The notes beneath the pieces are model-generated. The model worked only from the letters and a program-made list of their open reading frames with translations. It was not told where the DNA came from and did no database searches. From Allolobophora icterica (Eukaryota; Annelida; Clitellata; Crassiclitellata; Lumbricidae), in assembly GCA_963556255.1 (NCBI GenBank), contig OY744613.1:50403745-50467744 (forward strand): DNA of 64,000 bases. Reading direction: 5' to 3'. Positions 37,045 to 48,110 of the stretch are shown here, in pieces. The position numbers and the translations under genes were made by a program. Numbering within the stretch: the first letter of the stretch is position 1; every line of letters begins with the position of its first letter.

Positions 37045-40000
37045 ATGACTCACGCTCAAGTAACAACGTACAAGTGTGAATTGTGTGGAAAGGAATTCTT
37101 TAACAATAATCAGCTTCAAATTCACATGAGCATCCATACTGGTAAAAAAATATACAACTGTGAAATATGTCAGAAAACGTTTTTAAGCAACAGTCAGATG
37201 AAACAGCATATGACTGTACACACAGCAGAGAAACCACACAGGTGTGAATTCTGTCAGGAAACGTTTAGGTATAAGACGGACCTGAAGAGGCATTTAAGAA
37301 CACATTCAGGAGGAAAACCATACAAATGTCACCTATGCGACAAATCATTTGCAGACAGTAGTCATTTGAACTACCACACGAAGATCCACACTGGTGAAAA
37401 AACATACAATTGTGAATTTTGTCGCGAAACTTTTTTATGGAGCAGTCACTTGAATGAACACATGATTGTCCACATGGGTGAGAAACCATACAAGTGTGAA
37501 TTGTGTCAGAAAGCTTTTAGAGATGGTATGGACCTAAAGGATCACTCAAGAACACATTCCGGAGAAAAACCATACAAATGTCACTTATGTGACGATTCAT
37601 TTGCAGATAGTGGTCATTTCTTTAAACATGTGATAACCCATGTTTCAGGAAAAACATACAATTGTGAATTGTGTAGAAAAGGATTCGCTACAAATGATCA
37701 ACTTAAATACCATATGAAGATGCACACTGCAGAAAAAACGTACAATTGTCAATTTTGTCAGGAGACCTTTTTACGGAACAGTCATTTGAATTTGCATATG
37801 ATTTCACACAAAGGAGATAAATCAATCAATCGCGACTTGTATCAGAAAACGTTTGCATATGGTATACTTATTGAGCTGGCAAGGCAATCAAAAACAAATT
37901 CAGGAGAAAACCCATACAAGTGTGAATTGTGTGGAAAAGAATTTCTTGAAAGTTATCAACTTAAATGCCACATAAGGATCCACAGTAGTGAAAAAACATA
38001 CAAGTGTCAATTTTGTCAGAAAGCTTACTTATTGAACAGTCAGCTGACTAAGCATATGACTGTCCACACAGGAGAGAAACCATACAAGAAAACTTTTGCA
38101 TGTGGTAGGGATTTGACAAATCATTCAAAAACACATTCTGAAGAAATATCATACAAATGCCACCAATGTCAGAAATCATTTCCTGACTTTATTCAATTCC
38201 AAAAACATGCTCTGACCCACCCCTCTGAAAAAGCATTCTTGTGTGATAAGTGTGGAAAAGCATTTTCTGAGAATTATCAACTTAAATTCCACATGAGGTT
38301 CCACACTAGTGAAAAAACATACAGTTGTCAGATATGTCAGAAAACGTTTTCATACAGCAGTCAGCTGACTTTGCATATGATTGTACACAGAATAGAGAAA
38401 AAATTGAAGAGTGATTTGTGTCAGAAAACATTGGCATATAGTTTGGATCTGGCAAGGCATTCAGAAGAAAAACCATTCAAGTGCAATTTGTGTGGAAAAG
38501 GATTCCTTGTAAGTAAAAACCTTAAATACCACATGAGGATCCACACTGGTGAAAAAACATACAATTGTCAAATATGTCAGAAAACTTTCTTATGGAACAG
38601 TGTGTTGAGGTATCATATGACTACCCACACTGGAGAGAAACCATACAAGTGTGATTTATGTAAGAAAACCTTTGCATTTAGTAGGAATCTGAAAAATCAT
38701 TCAAAAACACATTCACAAGAAATACCATACAAATGTCACCTACGTGAGAAATCATTTGAAGATAGTTATAATTTTAATAGACATGTGAGAACTCACAATG
38801 TGGAAAAACCAAACAAGTGTGAATTGTGTGGAAAAGGATTCTTTAAAAATTATGTACTTAAATACCACATGAGGACCCACACAGGCGGAAAAACACACAA
38901 ATGTCAAATATGTGAGAAAACTTTTTTACAGAGCAGACAGTTGAATGAACATATGAGCGTCCATACAGGCGATAAACCATTTAAATGTGTATTGCCGAGG
39001 AACCATTCAAGGACTCATTCAAGAGAAAAACCATGCGACAAGTCATTTACAGACAGCAGTGATTTAAATGAGCACATGAGAACCCACACTGAAAAAACAC
39101 CATACAGGTGTGAACTGTGTGGAAAAGGATTCCATGTAAAGTTTCAACGTAAATACCATATGAGGATCCACACCGGTGATAAAACATACAATTGTCAATT
39201 TTTTCAGAAGACATTTTTATCAAGCTTCCATTTGAATAAGCATTTGATTATCCATGCAGGAGATAAACCATTCAAGTGCGAATTGTGCGAGAAAGCTTTT
39301 GCAGATAAGGGATACACGAAGAGACATTCAAGAACACATTCAGGAGAAAAACCATACAAATGTCACCTATGTCGCAAATCATATGCAGACCGTAGACATT
39401 TGAAAAAACACGTGAGAACACATGCAGGAAAGAAACTACACAAATGTGAACTATGCAAGAAATTATTCATATGTGAGAGTAGTTTGGTTAAGCACAGTTT
39501 GCGAGCTCACACTGGAGAGAAACAATATAAATGCAATTTATGTTCCAACGCTTATGCATTTGACAATGATCTAAAGAGACATTTGTTAACCCATAATGGA
39601 GATACTCTGTTCATTGACAAGGTATGTGACAAAGTGTTTGAAGATTTGTATACTGATGTTCTGGATGAATATGTGAGAATTGATGTCAATGACAGGACAT
39701 GCACAAGTGAATCATGCCACACAGAAATTGGAATTGTAGATTACCTGTGTAGTCATGACACAGCCCGCACAGGAGAAATGGAAGACATTCACGATGTAGG
39801 TAAAGAAGGACTATTTATTTTCAATGATCAGCCATTTGTAGTGAAACCATACGGATGTGGAATCTGTGGTGAAATTTTTGAAACAGAAGTAGAAGTTATA
39901 GACCACTGTTTTCAGGTTTGTTGTTTTCCAGTGGAGAGTCACTTTTCAGCTTTATTTGAGAATGAGAAGCCTTTTCTTGTCAAACCATACGGATGTGGAT

Positions 40001-40128
40001 TCTGTGGTGAAATGTTTGAAATAGAAACAGAATTTGTTGATCACTTCTGTCAGGTTTGTTGTTTTCCAGTGGAAAATGACTTTGCAACGTTCTTTGAGAA
40101 GGAGCAACAGAATTACATTACTTCTTAA
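37045..40128 (+). CDS. C2H2 zinc-finger protein C (1027 residues)
   Basis: The frame is open for 1027 codons with about 24 complete C2H2 fingers (Cx2Cx12Hx3-4H). At least seven more units have lost ligands (CHLREKS, CQFFQKT, DLYQKTF, PYKKTFACG). Fingers alternate between a G-K-E/G-F and a Q-K/E-T-F type, so the array grew by two-finger duplication. After residue ~835 come an acidic spacer and two closing copies of the family finger (YGCGICGEIF, YGCGFCGEMF) with CCFPVE after each. The predicted role is a sequence-specific nuclear DNA-binding protein; the target is unknown. No KRAB, SCAN or BTB domain is visible. ATG 37,045 lies inside a decayed finger region, so the true N-terminus is uncertain. 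It is closest to gene A. Confidence 0.85.
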   Translation: MTHAQVTTYKCELCGKEFFNNNQLQIHMSIHTGKKIYNCEICQKTFLSNSQMKQHMTVHTAEKPHRCEFCQETFRYKTDLKRHLRTHSGGKPYKCHLCDKSFADSSHLNYHTKIHTGEKTYNCEFCRETFLWSSHLNEHMIVHMGEKPYKCELCQKAFRDGMDLKDHSRTHSGEKPYKCHLCDDSFADSGHFFKHVITHVSGKTYNCELCRKGFATNDQLKYHMKMHTAEKTYNCQFCQETFLRNSHLNLHMISHKGDKSINRDLYQKTFAYGILIELARQSKTNSGENPYKCELCGKEFLESYQLKCHIRIHSSEKTYKCQFCQKAYLLNSQLTKHMTVHTGEKPYKKTFACGRDLTNHSKTHSEEISYKCHQCQKSFPDFIQFQKHALTHPSEKAFLCDKCGKAFSENYQLKFHMRFHTSEKTYSCQICQKTFSYSSQLTLHMIVHRIEKKLKSDLCQKTLAYSLDLARHSEEKPFKCNLCGKGFLVSKNLKYHMRIHTGEKTYNCQICQKTFLWNSVLRYHMTTHTGEKPYKCDLCKKTFAFSRNLKNHSKTHSQEIPYKCHLREKSFEDSYNFNRHVRTHNVEKPNKCELCGKGFFKNYVLKYHMRTHTGGKTHKCQICEKTFLQSRQLNEHMSVHTGDKPFKCVLPRNHSRTHSREKPCDKSFTDSSDLNEHMRTHTEKTPYRCELCGKGFHVKFQRKYHMRIHTGDKTYNCQFFQKTFLSSFHLNKHLIIHAGDKPFKCELCEKAFADKGYTKRHSRTHSGEKPYKCHLCRKSYADRRHLKKHVRTHAGKKLHKCELCKKLFICESSLVKHSLRAHTGEKQYKCNLCSNAYAFDNDLKRHLLTHNGDTLFIDKVCDKVFEDLYTDVLDEYVRIDVNDRTCTSESCHTEIGIVDYLCSHDTARTGEMEDIHDVGKEGLFIFNDQPFVVKPYGCGICGEIFETEVEVIDHCFQVCCFPVESHFSALFENEKPFLVKPYGCGFCGEMFEIETEFVDHFCQVCCFPVENDFATFFEKEQQNYITS

Positions 40129-40133
40129 ATAAA
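40128..40133 (+). promoter_or_regulatory. Polyadenylation signal of gene C
   Basis: AATAAA begins in the last base of the TAA stop (40,126-40,128). Confidence 0.6.
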
Positions 40134-40289
40134 AATAGTTTCCAAATGAAACAACTATCATGAATCCTAACATCTGTAGCCAGATTGCAGGAATGCAGAA
40201 ACTGATCCAGTTTTTCTCTTCGAGAGTTTACTGTAAAACTGTTTGTAGCGTTTGCTGTTTTAGGAGACTAACAATGTTTGAAATTATGA

Positions 40290-40696
40290 ATTACTAGCTG
40301 GTTTACCCGGCGTTGCCCGGGATTATAAGTTTCAATCCCTGTAGCGAATAAGCAAGAAAAGTTAATGTGAAGTGAAATCCCTGCGGCTGCGCCATCTGGC
40401 GAATCTTTAGAAATGCGTGCCGGTGACAGAGAATAATCTTCTCGGGCGGCGCCATCTGGCGAATGAAAATAGGTCGACTCGAATTTGTTTGGACCAGGTA
40501 AAAAGTGGGGGTTTTGGCCCGGGACACCATGGAAGCGGTGAAAACGGGGAACGCGAAGCCTCACACTGGGTGTGTCATGCTCACCCCGAGACAGTAGTGA
40601 AGGTTTCGAATGAAAATCTCTAAAACTGTAGAAATGCATACCGGTCAAAGATCGATGTGACAGACAGACAGAGACTTCTCTTTATTTATATAGATG
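40290..40696. repeat. Dispersed retroelement tail, ACCCGGCGTTGCCCGGG to TTTATTTATATAGAT
   Basis: It starts AGCTGGTTTACCCGGCGTTG and ends GACAGACAGACAGAGACTTC then TTTATTTATATAGAT. From memory, such starts and ends mark a common class of short non-LTR-derived repeats in invertebrates. GCGCCATCTGGCGAAT occurs twice inside. It lies directly 3' of gene C. Confidence 0.55.
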
Positions 40697-40716
40697 TTAC
40701 AGGTGTTGAAGATTAA

Positions 40717-41724
40717 CCCTCGGGCTACCAAGGGGGGGTGGTTACCACCCCCCTACGTTTTTCTGCAAAATTTTTTTTAGCACATGGAATATAATTTTGA
40801 CATTTTAGGTAGCTGTAGGGGGTCCATTTACACACATTTTGAGGTAAAAGTCGTGATGATATCCCACGCCATCAAAAAGTTATACCCGATATAGCCTAGG
40901 TACCACCTATGGAATCAGGAATTTCTCTCGTCAGCTGTTAGCTGTTGTCGACTATAAAGGTATTCATTATTCTTCCTGGAAGAGAAACAAATATGCCATT
41001 CTTTAGAGGGAATGTAGGGCTATATTTGCTTGCTTAGTTATTTGTCTTTTGAAAACCGGAAGTGATCATAATAAATAATAATACGCTTTATCAGTGTGAA
41101 AATCACTGATGCAACATTACAACGTAAACCGATATGGTTGGGTATGGGGAAGGGCTATAAACAGTCAAAGCAGAATGCTAACAGAGTAAAGCAGTGCTGT
41201 GAAGTGTTCAAGAAGCCGGTTTGCAGGAAGCATTCGCACGAAACAATGGAAGTAACTTGCAATAACTGCAAGGACCACTGACGTATTTGACTGCTGGGAA
41301 AAAATACATAATTTCTTGTTTCATGTTGATATAGCTGCACGCCTTTAGATTCTGCCTGTAACTAAAACAGACTTTGGAATAGTTTGTATTGTTGAAAATT
41401 AAGTCTCATTATATTTAGAATATTCTTGGATACATAGTTCATTTTCAAAACCCACATCATTTATATTTTTTTATCCAAATAGTACAAATTGTGTGGGATA
41501 ATATCAGATATCGTTAAATGGACCGGTGCCTTTGTTAAAAACTATATAATTTCGAGATGCATTCATATATTTTACAACTAAATACACCATTCTTTTCAGA
41601 AATGAATGATGAATCAAATGCTGTATTACATGATATGATATTTGAAACCAAACACGAAATTCAGGGGGGTGTAACCACCCCCCCTTGGTAGCCGATGTCA
41701 CAAAAAACCTTGGTAGCCTGAGGG
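40717..41724 (+). mobile_element. piggyBac-type element, copy 1
   Basis: TTAA at 40,713-40,716 and 41,725-41,728 bounds ends CCCTCGGGCTACCAAGG and CCTTGGTAGCCTGAGGG. GGTGGTTACCACCCCCC forms an inner palindrome. At 1,008 bp it is internally deleted. What remains of the transposase is a C-terminal frame (41,096-41,281) with KQCCEVF, CRKHSHE and VTCNNCKDH, the cysteine-rich tail typical of piggyBac transposases. Confidence 0.88.
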
Positions 41725-41728
41725 TTAA

Positions 41729-42740
41729 CCCTCGGGCTACCAAGGGGGGTGGTTACCACCCCCCCTACGTTTTTCTGGAAATTTTTTTTTTACCACATGG
41801 AATATAATTTTGACATTTTAGGTAGCTGTAGGGGGTCCATTTGCACACATTTTGAGGTAAAAGTCGTGATGATATCCCACGCCATAAAAAAGTTATACCC
41901 GATATAGCCTAGGTACCACCTATGGAATCAGGAATTTCTCTCGTCAGCTGTTAGCTATTGTCGACTATAAAGGTATTCATTATTCTTCCTGGAAGAGAAA
42001 CAACTATGCCATTCTTTAGAGGGGATGTAGGGCTATATTTGCTTGCTTAGTTATTTGTCTTTTGATAACCGGAAGTGATCATAATAAATAATAATACGCT
42101 TTATCAGTGTGAAAATCACTGATGCAACATCACCACGTAAACTGATATGGTTGGGTATGGGGAAGGGCTATAAACAGTCAAAGCAGAATGCTAACAGAGT
42201 AAAGCAGTGCTGTGAAGTGTTCAAGAAGCCGGTTTGCAGGAAGCATTCGCACAAAACAATGGAAGTAACTTGCAATAACTGCAAGGACCACTGACGTATT
42301 TGACTGCTGGGAAAAATTACATCATTTCTTGTTTCATGTTGATATAGCTGCACGCCTTTAGGTTCTGCTTGTAACTAAAACAGACTTTTGAATAGTTTGT
42401 ATTGTTGAAAATTAAGTCTAATTATATTTAGAATATTCTTGGATACATAGTTCATTTTCAAAACCCACATCATTTATATTTTTTATCCAAATAGTACAAA
42501 TTGTGTGGGATAATATCAGATATCGTTAAATGGACCGGTGCCTCTGTTAAAAACTATATAATTTCGAGATGCAGTCATATATTTTACAACTAAATATACC
42601 ATTCTTTTCAGAAATGAATGATGAATCAAACGATGTATTACATGATATGATATTTGAAACCAAACACGAAATTCCGGGGAGGGGTGGTAACCACCCCCCT
42701 TGATAGCCGATGTCACAAAAAAACCTTGGTAGCCTGAGGG
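41729..42740 (+). mobile_element. piggyBac-type element, copy 2
   Basis: Nearly identical to copy 1 throughout, with the same ends, the same short transposase tail frame (42,109-42,294) and a TTAA at 42,741-42,744. It shares the central TTAA (41,725-41,728) with copy 1. Confidence 0.9.
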
Positions 42741-42989
42741 TTAACGCTGATTTTTAAATGAGAGTAAATCGATGTATATTTTGAAATCTATATATTGTAA
42801 ATAATATATTAATAATTGCTTTTGTTTGAATTCTGTCATTTTGGTTGTGTTGAGTGAGAGATTTCCCAATATATTGCATTGAAAGACATGGTAAAAATAG
42901 CGATTTCGCGAGTATAAAAGACATACTCATCCTCACCATAAACCAAAGTTCTTCTCATTCCATACACTACACCCATAGGACTACTCAAT

Positions 42990-43135
42990 ACACCTATAGG
43001 CGTAGACTCTGAGGGGCAGCCGGGGCACGTCTACCCCCTGCAATAATTTAGATGAACTGTACATTAACTGCAACAGGTGTAGACAAAATGACCAAATCAC
43101 CTCCCCCCTGATTTTGGACAAGTTTATGCCAGTGA
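42990..43135. repeat. Dispersed repeat end, second copy of the 24,745 type
   Basis: AGGCGTAGACTCTGAGGGGC, GCCGGGGCACGT, TGAACTGTACATTAA and TTTTGGACAAGTTTA follow the same order as at 24,745-24,890. Confidence 0.55.
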
Positions 43136-43549
43136 ATGCACCTATAGGGCCTACCATATTTAGAGCGAAGACTCGTATCTCAACGGCAACCTCTCAGATT
43201 TCGCATTATAGGCCTACTACATGGAATGGCGTTGTAAAAATATCGACTTTACAAGTACATGTACAAATGACCTACGCCCCATCTTGTGGGTCGTCAGAGA
43301 ATGTGTATCCTGGCATGATTGACTGGGGCGAAAGGATATCTACGGCTGGAGCGAAAAAGACGGAAAGTGCCAGACAGGTAACCAATCGAATTGAACTTTC
43401 CACCAAGTTTGATTGGAATGAATGTTTGTTGCTATCTACTTTCTGTCGGGAGCAGATTTAGGACCCCGGTCAGTTCCGACCTTAGGGCCGCGTCGAATTG
43501 CGCGACACCCGAGTGGTCCGCGAAAGGGCAGAAACGTAATGTGTGGAAA

Positions 43550-43860
43550 ATGCGCTATGAACTAAGCCGGTATCTTAAAAGAATCCGGACATCGTGTCTC
43601 CAAGGCCGCCCCAAGCGCATCGAGAGCAGAGAGCGTAGCACACAAGAGCGATGCAATTTGGAGGGAACGTTGGTAAATATGAAGGTATCCAGAGGGTCGT
43701 GAATCGCTGGAGATTTTAAGTTGTAAGAGTAAGACTCTGCATTTGAGCTCCAGTATAGTTTTACATCGTCAGCAAGTACCCGCACCTCCCCCTCCAATTT
43801 GAGATCGTCTAGGTAACCCAGGGTGAGCTTGGATTCCATTAAAGCCAAGATACGTTGGAG
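43550..43860 (-). pseudogene. Possible LINE reverse transcriptase scrap
   Basis: The minus strand reads LMESKLTLGYLDDLKLEGEV then VRVLADDVKLYWSS. The LTLGYLDD segment is found in some LINE RT proteins. Neighbouring frames (43,769-44,026) show nothing clear. Confidence 0.4.
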
Positions 43861-44194
43861 GAGAGGCAGAAAGGTAAACGGATGGAGGTAAACGGATGGT
43901 CGCCCTGGTGAGGGCCGACCTAGGGAGAAGATTGAATGAGCCGTATTTCAGGTTCGAAGGTTCGACGTAAGGCAATTGGCAAAAAGGTGCGAAGTCGGAG
44001 AGAATCGTGAAAACAGAGTGCAGCATCTTGTCACTGTAAAGATATTGAAAGCATTAAAAAGTCTGAATTTCTCGCTATAGAGTTTATGTTCATGCATTGT
44101 TCTCCAGAAAAAGGCAAGCGGCGTGTGCCACTCCATCACATCACCAGGCCACACCCATCTGCCTATGGGTTAAATATGTCGCAACCATGAGTGT

Positions 44195-44268
44195 TGGTCT
44201 TGGTCTTGAAGGTCAAAGTCTTGGTCTTGGTCTTGGTCTTGAGATTCAAAGTCTTGGTCTTGGTCTCG
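44195..44268. repeat. GGTCTT tandem repeat
   Basis: Runs of TTGGTCTTGGTCTTG are separated by a twice-occurring TCAAAGTC. Confidence 0.8.
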
Positions 44269-44457
44269 CAATTATTAGAGTATGACTGTTAGACGACTGT
44301 CGGGATTCTTCAAGGCATGCCATAGGGATGTATGCCCTGTCCACTGTCAGATCTTCTGTCAGACATGTCCCTCTGCTGATTGATGAAATATTCTCCTATA
44401 GGCTCCTAGCAGTCTCCTGTACGGAGCCCCTAAAGGGACATGGTAAAAATATATTTT

Positions 44458-44690
44458 AAGTCGTGCGCACGAGATCCTATCTCGTGCGCACGAGATATTA
44501 AGTCGTGGGAACGAGATCCTAACTCGTGCGCACGAGATCCTAACTCGTGGGAACGAGATCCTAACTCGTGCGCACGAGATAATAAGTCGTGCGCACGAGA
44601 TCCTAACTCGTGCGCACGAGATACTAACTCGTGCGCACGACTTAATAAGTCGTGCGCACCAGTTAGGATCTCGTGCGCACGAGTTAATTA
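44458..44690. repeat. Left terminal palindrome array (11 units)
   Basis: The unit is CTCGTGCGCACGAG, a perfect 14-bp palindrome, spaced ~16-17 bp. Two units read TCGTGGGAACGAG. These are likely transposase-binding sites by analogy with other subterminal repeats. Arg/Ser/Cys frames across it are artefacts. Confidence 0.9.
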
Positions 44691-44764
44691 AAGCAATAAC
44701 CGATCGACTTTTCTGCAGTAGGCCTAGGCCTATAAACAAATACCCGGTATATGTAAAGGATATA

Positions 44765-46490
44765 ATGGCGTCCGTGCAAGAATTGGCAACGAAGTATTTT
44801 GAAATGGGATTACTTTATCGAGATATTGTCAATATCTTGGGAAAAGCACACGGTATAACTATAAGCGAGAGACACTTGAAAAGAATTCTATGTGGACTGA
44901 CACTTCGCCGGCGCGGTGGATACAGCAGTCTGCATGATGTTGTGCAGTGTTTGATGTCGGAAATACGTGGTTCGGGCATGCTGCATGGATATAGAATGAT
45001 GCACGCTAGATGCATTCAGAATAACCTAAGAGTTAAGAAGGAAGACGTTCGTCTTATACTCCGCGAAATTGATCCAGTAGGGGTTCAGACGCGAATTGGA
45101 CGACGTTTGAGGCGTCGCAGTTACTTTGCAAGCGGTCCTAATTTTGTATGGCACTTAGATGGATACGATAAGTTGAAACCCTTCGGTTTGTGTATAAGCG
45201 GGTGCATTGATGGATTCTCAAGAAAGATAATTTGGATGAATGTTTATCGGACAAATAACAACCCAAAAATCATCGGAGGTTACTTTTTGGAGGCTGTTCG
45301 ACTTTTAGGAGGATGTCCCAAGCTTGTTAGGGGAGACTATGGAACAGAGAATAGGCTTGTGTGCGACTTCCAGACGTTTCTACGACGTAACTGCACGGAC
45401 GATGCTGCAGGAAGATGCTACCTGGATGGGGCCAGCACTTGCAATCAAAGGATAGAAAGCTGGTGGTCTTTCCTTCGAAAAGAATGCTCGCAGTTTTGGA
45501 TAGATTTGCTCCGGTCTCTTATTGATTCTGGTGATTTCCAAGGCAGTTCACTGGACAAAAGTATCATGCAGTTCTGTTTCACAGGTCCCTTACAGGCAAG
45601 CACATTGTTCTCTTTTATGGTTGTTAAAAAATGAAGATGCAAAACTTCAATTGAAACCGTGTTGTTAATAATGTTAGAAGAAATTGACATGACTGCAGTT
45701 TTCATCTTCATTATTTCATACATATTTTGTCATTTCGTTCTCAACTTAAAACTTACCACTTTCAAATTGCTTATCCACCATAGGCCGCTTCTCTGTCTTA
45801 CGGTCTGATCTTCTGGATATTGACCTAATTACGGCTTGGTTTTTGTGTGCCATCGGTTGATGCCTTGTGCATTAGACACCGGCGCAATAGAATTGCTAAT
45901 TACAATTATATATTTATTGAATATTTGTAGGTTTTTAATGGAAGTAATATAATCATCCATCAGTAATCATAATCACTGACACACAAATATGTATCTTATT
46001 CAATGAGTTTCAGGTATGCACTGGAATGGTCGCAGTCTCTGGAATTATGTTCCAGCTACTGCTACTCTTTCTGATGCCTCTGAAATCATGTAATCCAAGT
46101 AATGTTGCATGAAAACAGTGTTATTTTCAACCAATAACTCATGCTTGCAATTTCTCATTTTAGCATGATCTAGACAGAATCGTGAATATGTGGAATAGAC
46201 ACATAATCCGGCCAAGCAGGAACAGGCGTCTTCCAACTGGACGCCCAATCGTTATGTACAGTGTGCCAGCACTTTGGAATGCAGAAGATCACATGTATCC
46301 TGTTGTAGCAGAGGATCTTGAAGCATGCAGTAATGAAGCAGAGTACAGATCTTTAATGCCCTGCGATACTGACATTTTTAATTTGTGTTGCCACATTTTA
46401 AGACGAGATGGGTTGGAGCCTGCAGCAGATGCCGACACTGGTGTTCATTTGTTTATTCACCTAAAGACTGCAATAATTGCCATGCTTTGA
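44765..46490 (+). CDS. rve/IS3-like DDE transposase, two exons
   Basis: Exon 1 (44,765-45,595) encodes 277 residues. An N-terminal helix-turn-helix-like region (about 5-45) is followed by a basic stretch (RIGRRLRRRSY) and an rve-type catalytic core. D132 lies in VWHLDGYDKLKP, D191 in LVRGDYGTEN and E231 in CNQRIESWW, giving a D-D(39)-E arrangement. The exon ends FCFTGPLQ at a GC donor (CAG/GCAAGC). Exon 2 (46,164-46,490, acceptor TCATTTTAG) adds 108 residues starting HDLDRIVNMWNRH and including GRPIVMYSVPALW, giving 385 in all. The junction is phase 0, and the joined text matches my memory of integrase-domain proteins common in fish and invertebrate genomes. It should cut and move the element in the nucleus. 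It starts ~70 bp inside the left array. The intron holds a dispersed repeat (45,820-45,910). Confidence 0.85.
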
Positions 46491-47204
46491 CTTCACACCT
46501 GTGAAATATGCAAATTTCTATCAGTTGGAAAAATGATTGTCTGCAGTTGTCTGCCAGTGTTATGCAACTTTGAATATTTTTTCCAATAGCAAATAATAAA
46601 TGCATGTCTATCAAGGTTGTCAAGAAATTCCCATTAAACTATTTAAAGAAATATGTTTTTTGTTAAAAGAAATGTACTGTTTCAGAAATGGCAATGAAGA
46701 CAGTTTATGCTCTGTGACTATGGTAGCTTATGTTGGTATAAATTCTAACTGACCGAAGCTAGATGCCAGTATTGATGTTCAAGTGTTTACTCACTCAAAG
46801 GTCACAATCACAGATACTTTCACTTAATGTTTTAACCGACCTGCTAATACTTGTAGCAAAGTTAACAAGTTTCAGTTTCTCCACAAAATGCAACTGTGAT
46901 AAGTTTATTCTACCAAAAGCTATGAAACTGCATATGCAATATTGTAATAAACAGCTTTCATGCAGTTTATCAAGAACATACATGCAACTAGAAGGAACTC
47001 GGAGACACCACTAGTGTGTAATAAACAGAGTACCAAATACCAAACTGGTATTTTTATGTACTCATGTACTCATCGATAAACAAATTACTACCCCAGGAGT
47101 ACTCTTGCTTGTTTACCTTGAATTCCCAGATACATAATTATATGACAAGAAATGCATCTAACTTAAGAAGTGATTTGCTAGGACAAATATACGTAAATTT
47201 TCTA

Positions 47205-48068
47205 TCACATGTAAGGGTCCACTAACGTGGAACTCAATACCTGGGTCTATTAAAGACTGTACCAGTTAAAGTATATTTAAACGTCAGTTAAAAGACTGGT
47301 TGCTATCAGATTAAATTTTATAGTAAAGTCTACTGAAATGGGTGCTGATTTGCTTGTGTATTTACAATTTGAAAAGCTAATTGGTTGAACTGAATACAAC
47401 TGACCTCGGTAGACTGAATTCATCTGCTTGGCTGTATTAAGGTTGCAACAGACTCAGCTAGCATTGGGCTATTATTACAATAATATTAATTTATAATTAA
47501 ATTTACTTCACATTACTTTGCAGCAGTTATTTAACTTCATTTTCACTTCACTTACTTTTGCTCAATCTGTACTCTATCTTTGCTCTGCTTCACCTCATTT
47601 TATTGTATCCTACATCATATTAACTTACTTAATCGCTTGGTCCTTATATTCGACTACCATGTTGGAATAAATAAGCAAATGGGGGCTCGCATTAGCGGGA
47701 CACCATCCCTTCTGGGTGTCCCGTTGTGTCCTATTAATATTTTCGATCCTTATCACTCAGGTTTCTTTTCTTTTCTTTCATTGAAAAATTAGGCTTAGCA
47801 CATACCAATGTTACTAATCTAATGAATTCACATTATTTTGCCCTGAAAATGTGTTAATCTTATGTATTAAAATAAAAATTATAACATGAGAAGCTCAAGT
47901 AGTGGTGTGTATTGTTGTTTAATGACAAACATTGGTTTAGTAAACTAGTACTTGTTACACGGTAAACGAGTATGTAATTGGTTAAACAACCTGATGATAA
48001 CAGTATGTATGTAAATCAAATGTGTAGACCAATAAAAAACGTTCTGTTCTGTTCTGTTCTATTCTGTT
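47205..48068 (+). pseudogene. LINE 3' end (RT C-terminus and UTR) with (TTCTG)n tail
   Basis: The text GTCCACTAACGTGGAACTCA reads as a worn GP-WNSIPGSIKDCT motif, followed by FKRQLKDWLLSD and a stop at ~47,313. This is the usual end of CR1/L2-type RTs. The tail carries a GGGACACC..GGTGTCCC hairpin and GTTCTGTTCTGTTCTATTCT at the end. It lies between the two genes of the transposon. Confidence 0.7.
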
Positions 48069-48110
48069 AGAGTACCATGCAGCTGCAGCTAGCTAAGATA
48101 AGTGAGGAAT

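Noticed and set aside
44458..44690. CRISPR-like array
   Set aside because: Units are palindromes with 2-3 bp gaps and no unique spacers, in an animal genome, at a transposon end.
44359..44739. Regular Arg-Ile-Ser-Cys-Ala repeat protein (also at 56,007-56,450)
   Set aside because: It results from translating the 16-17 bp palindrome array. The same array is open on the other strand.
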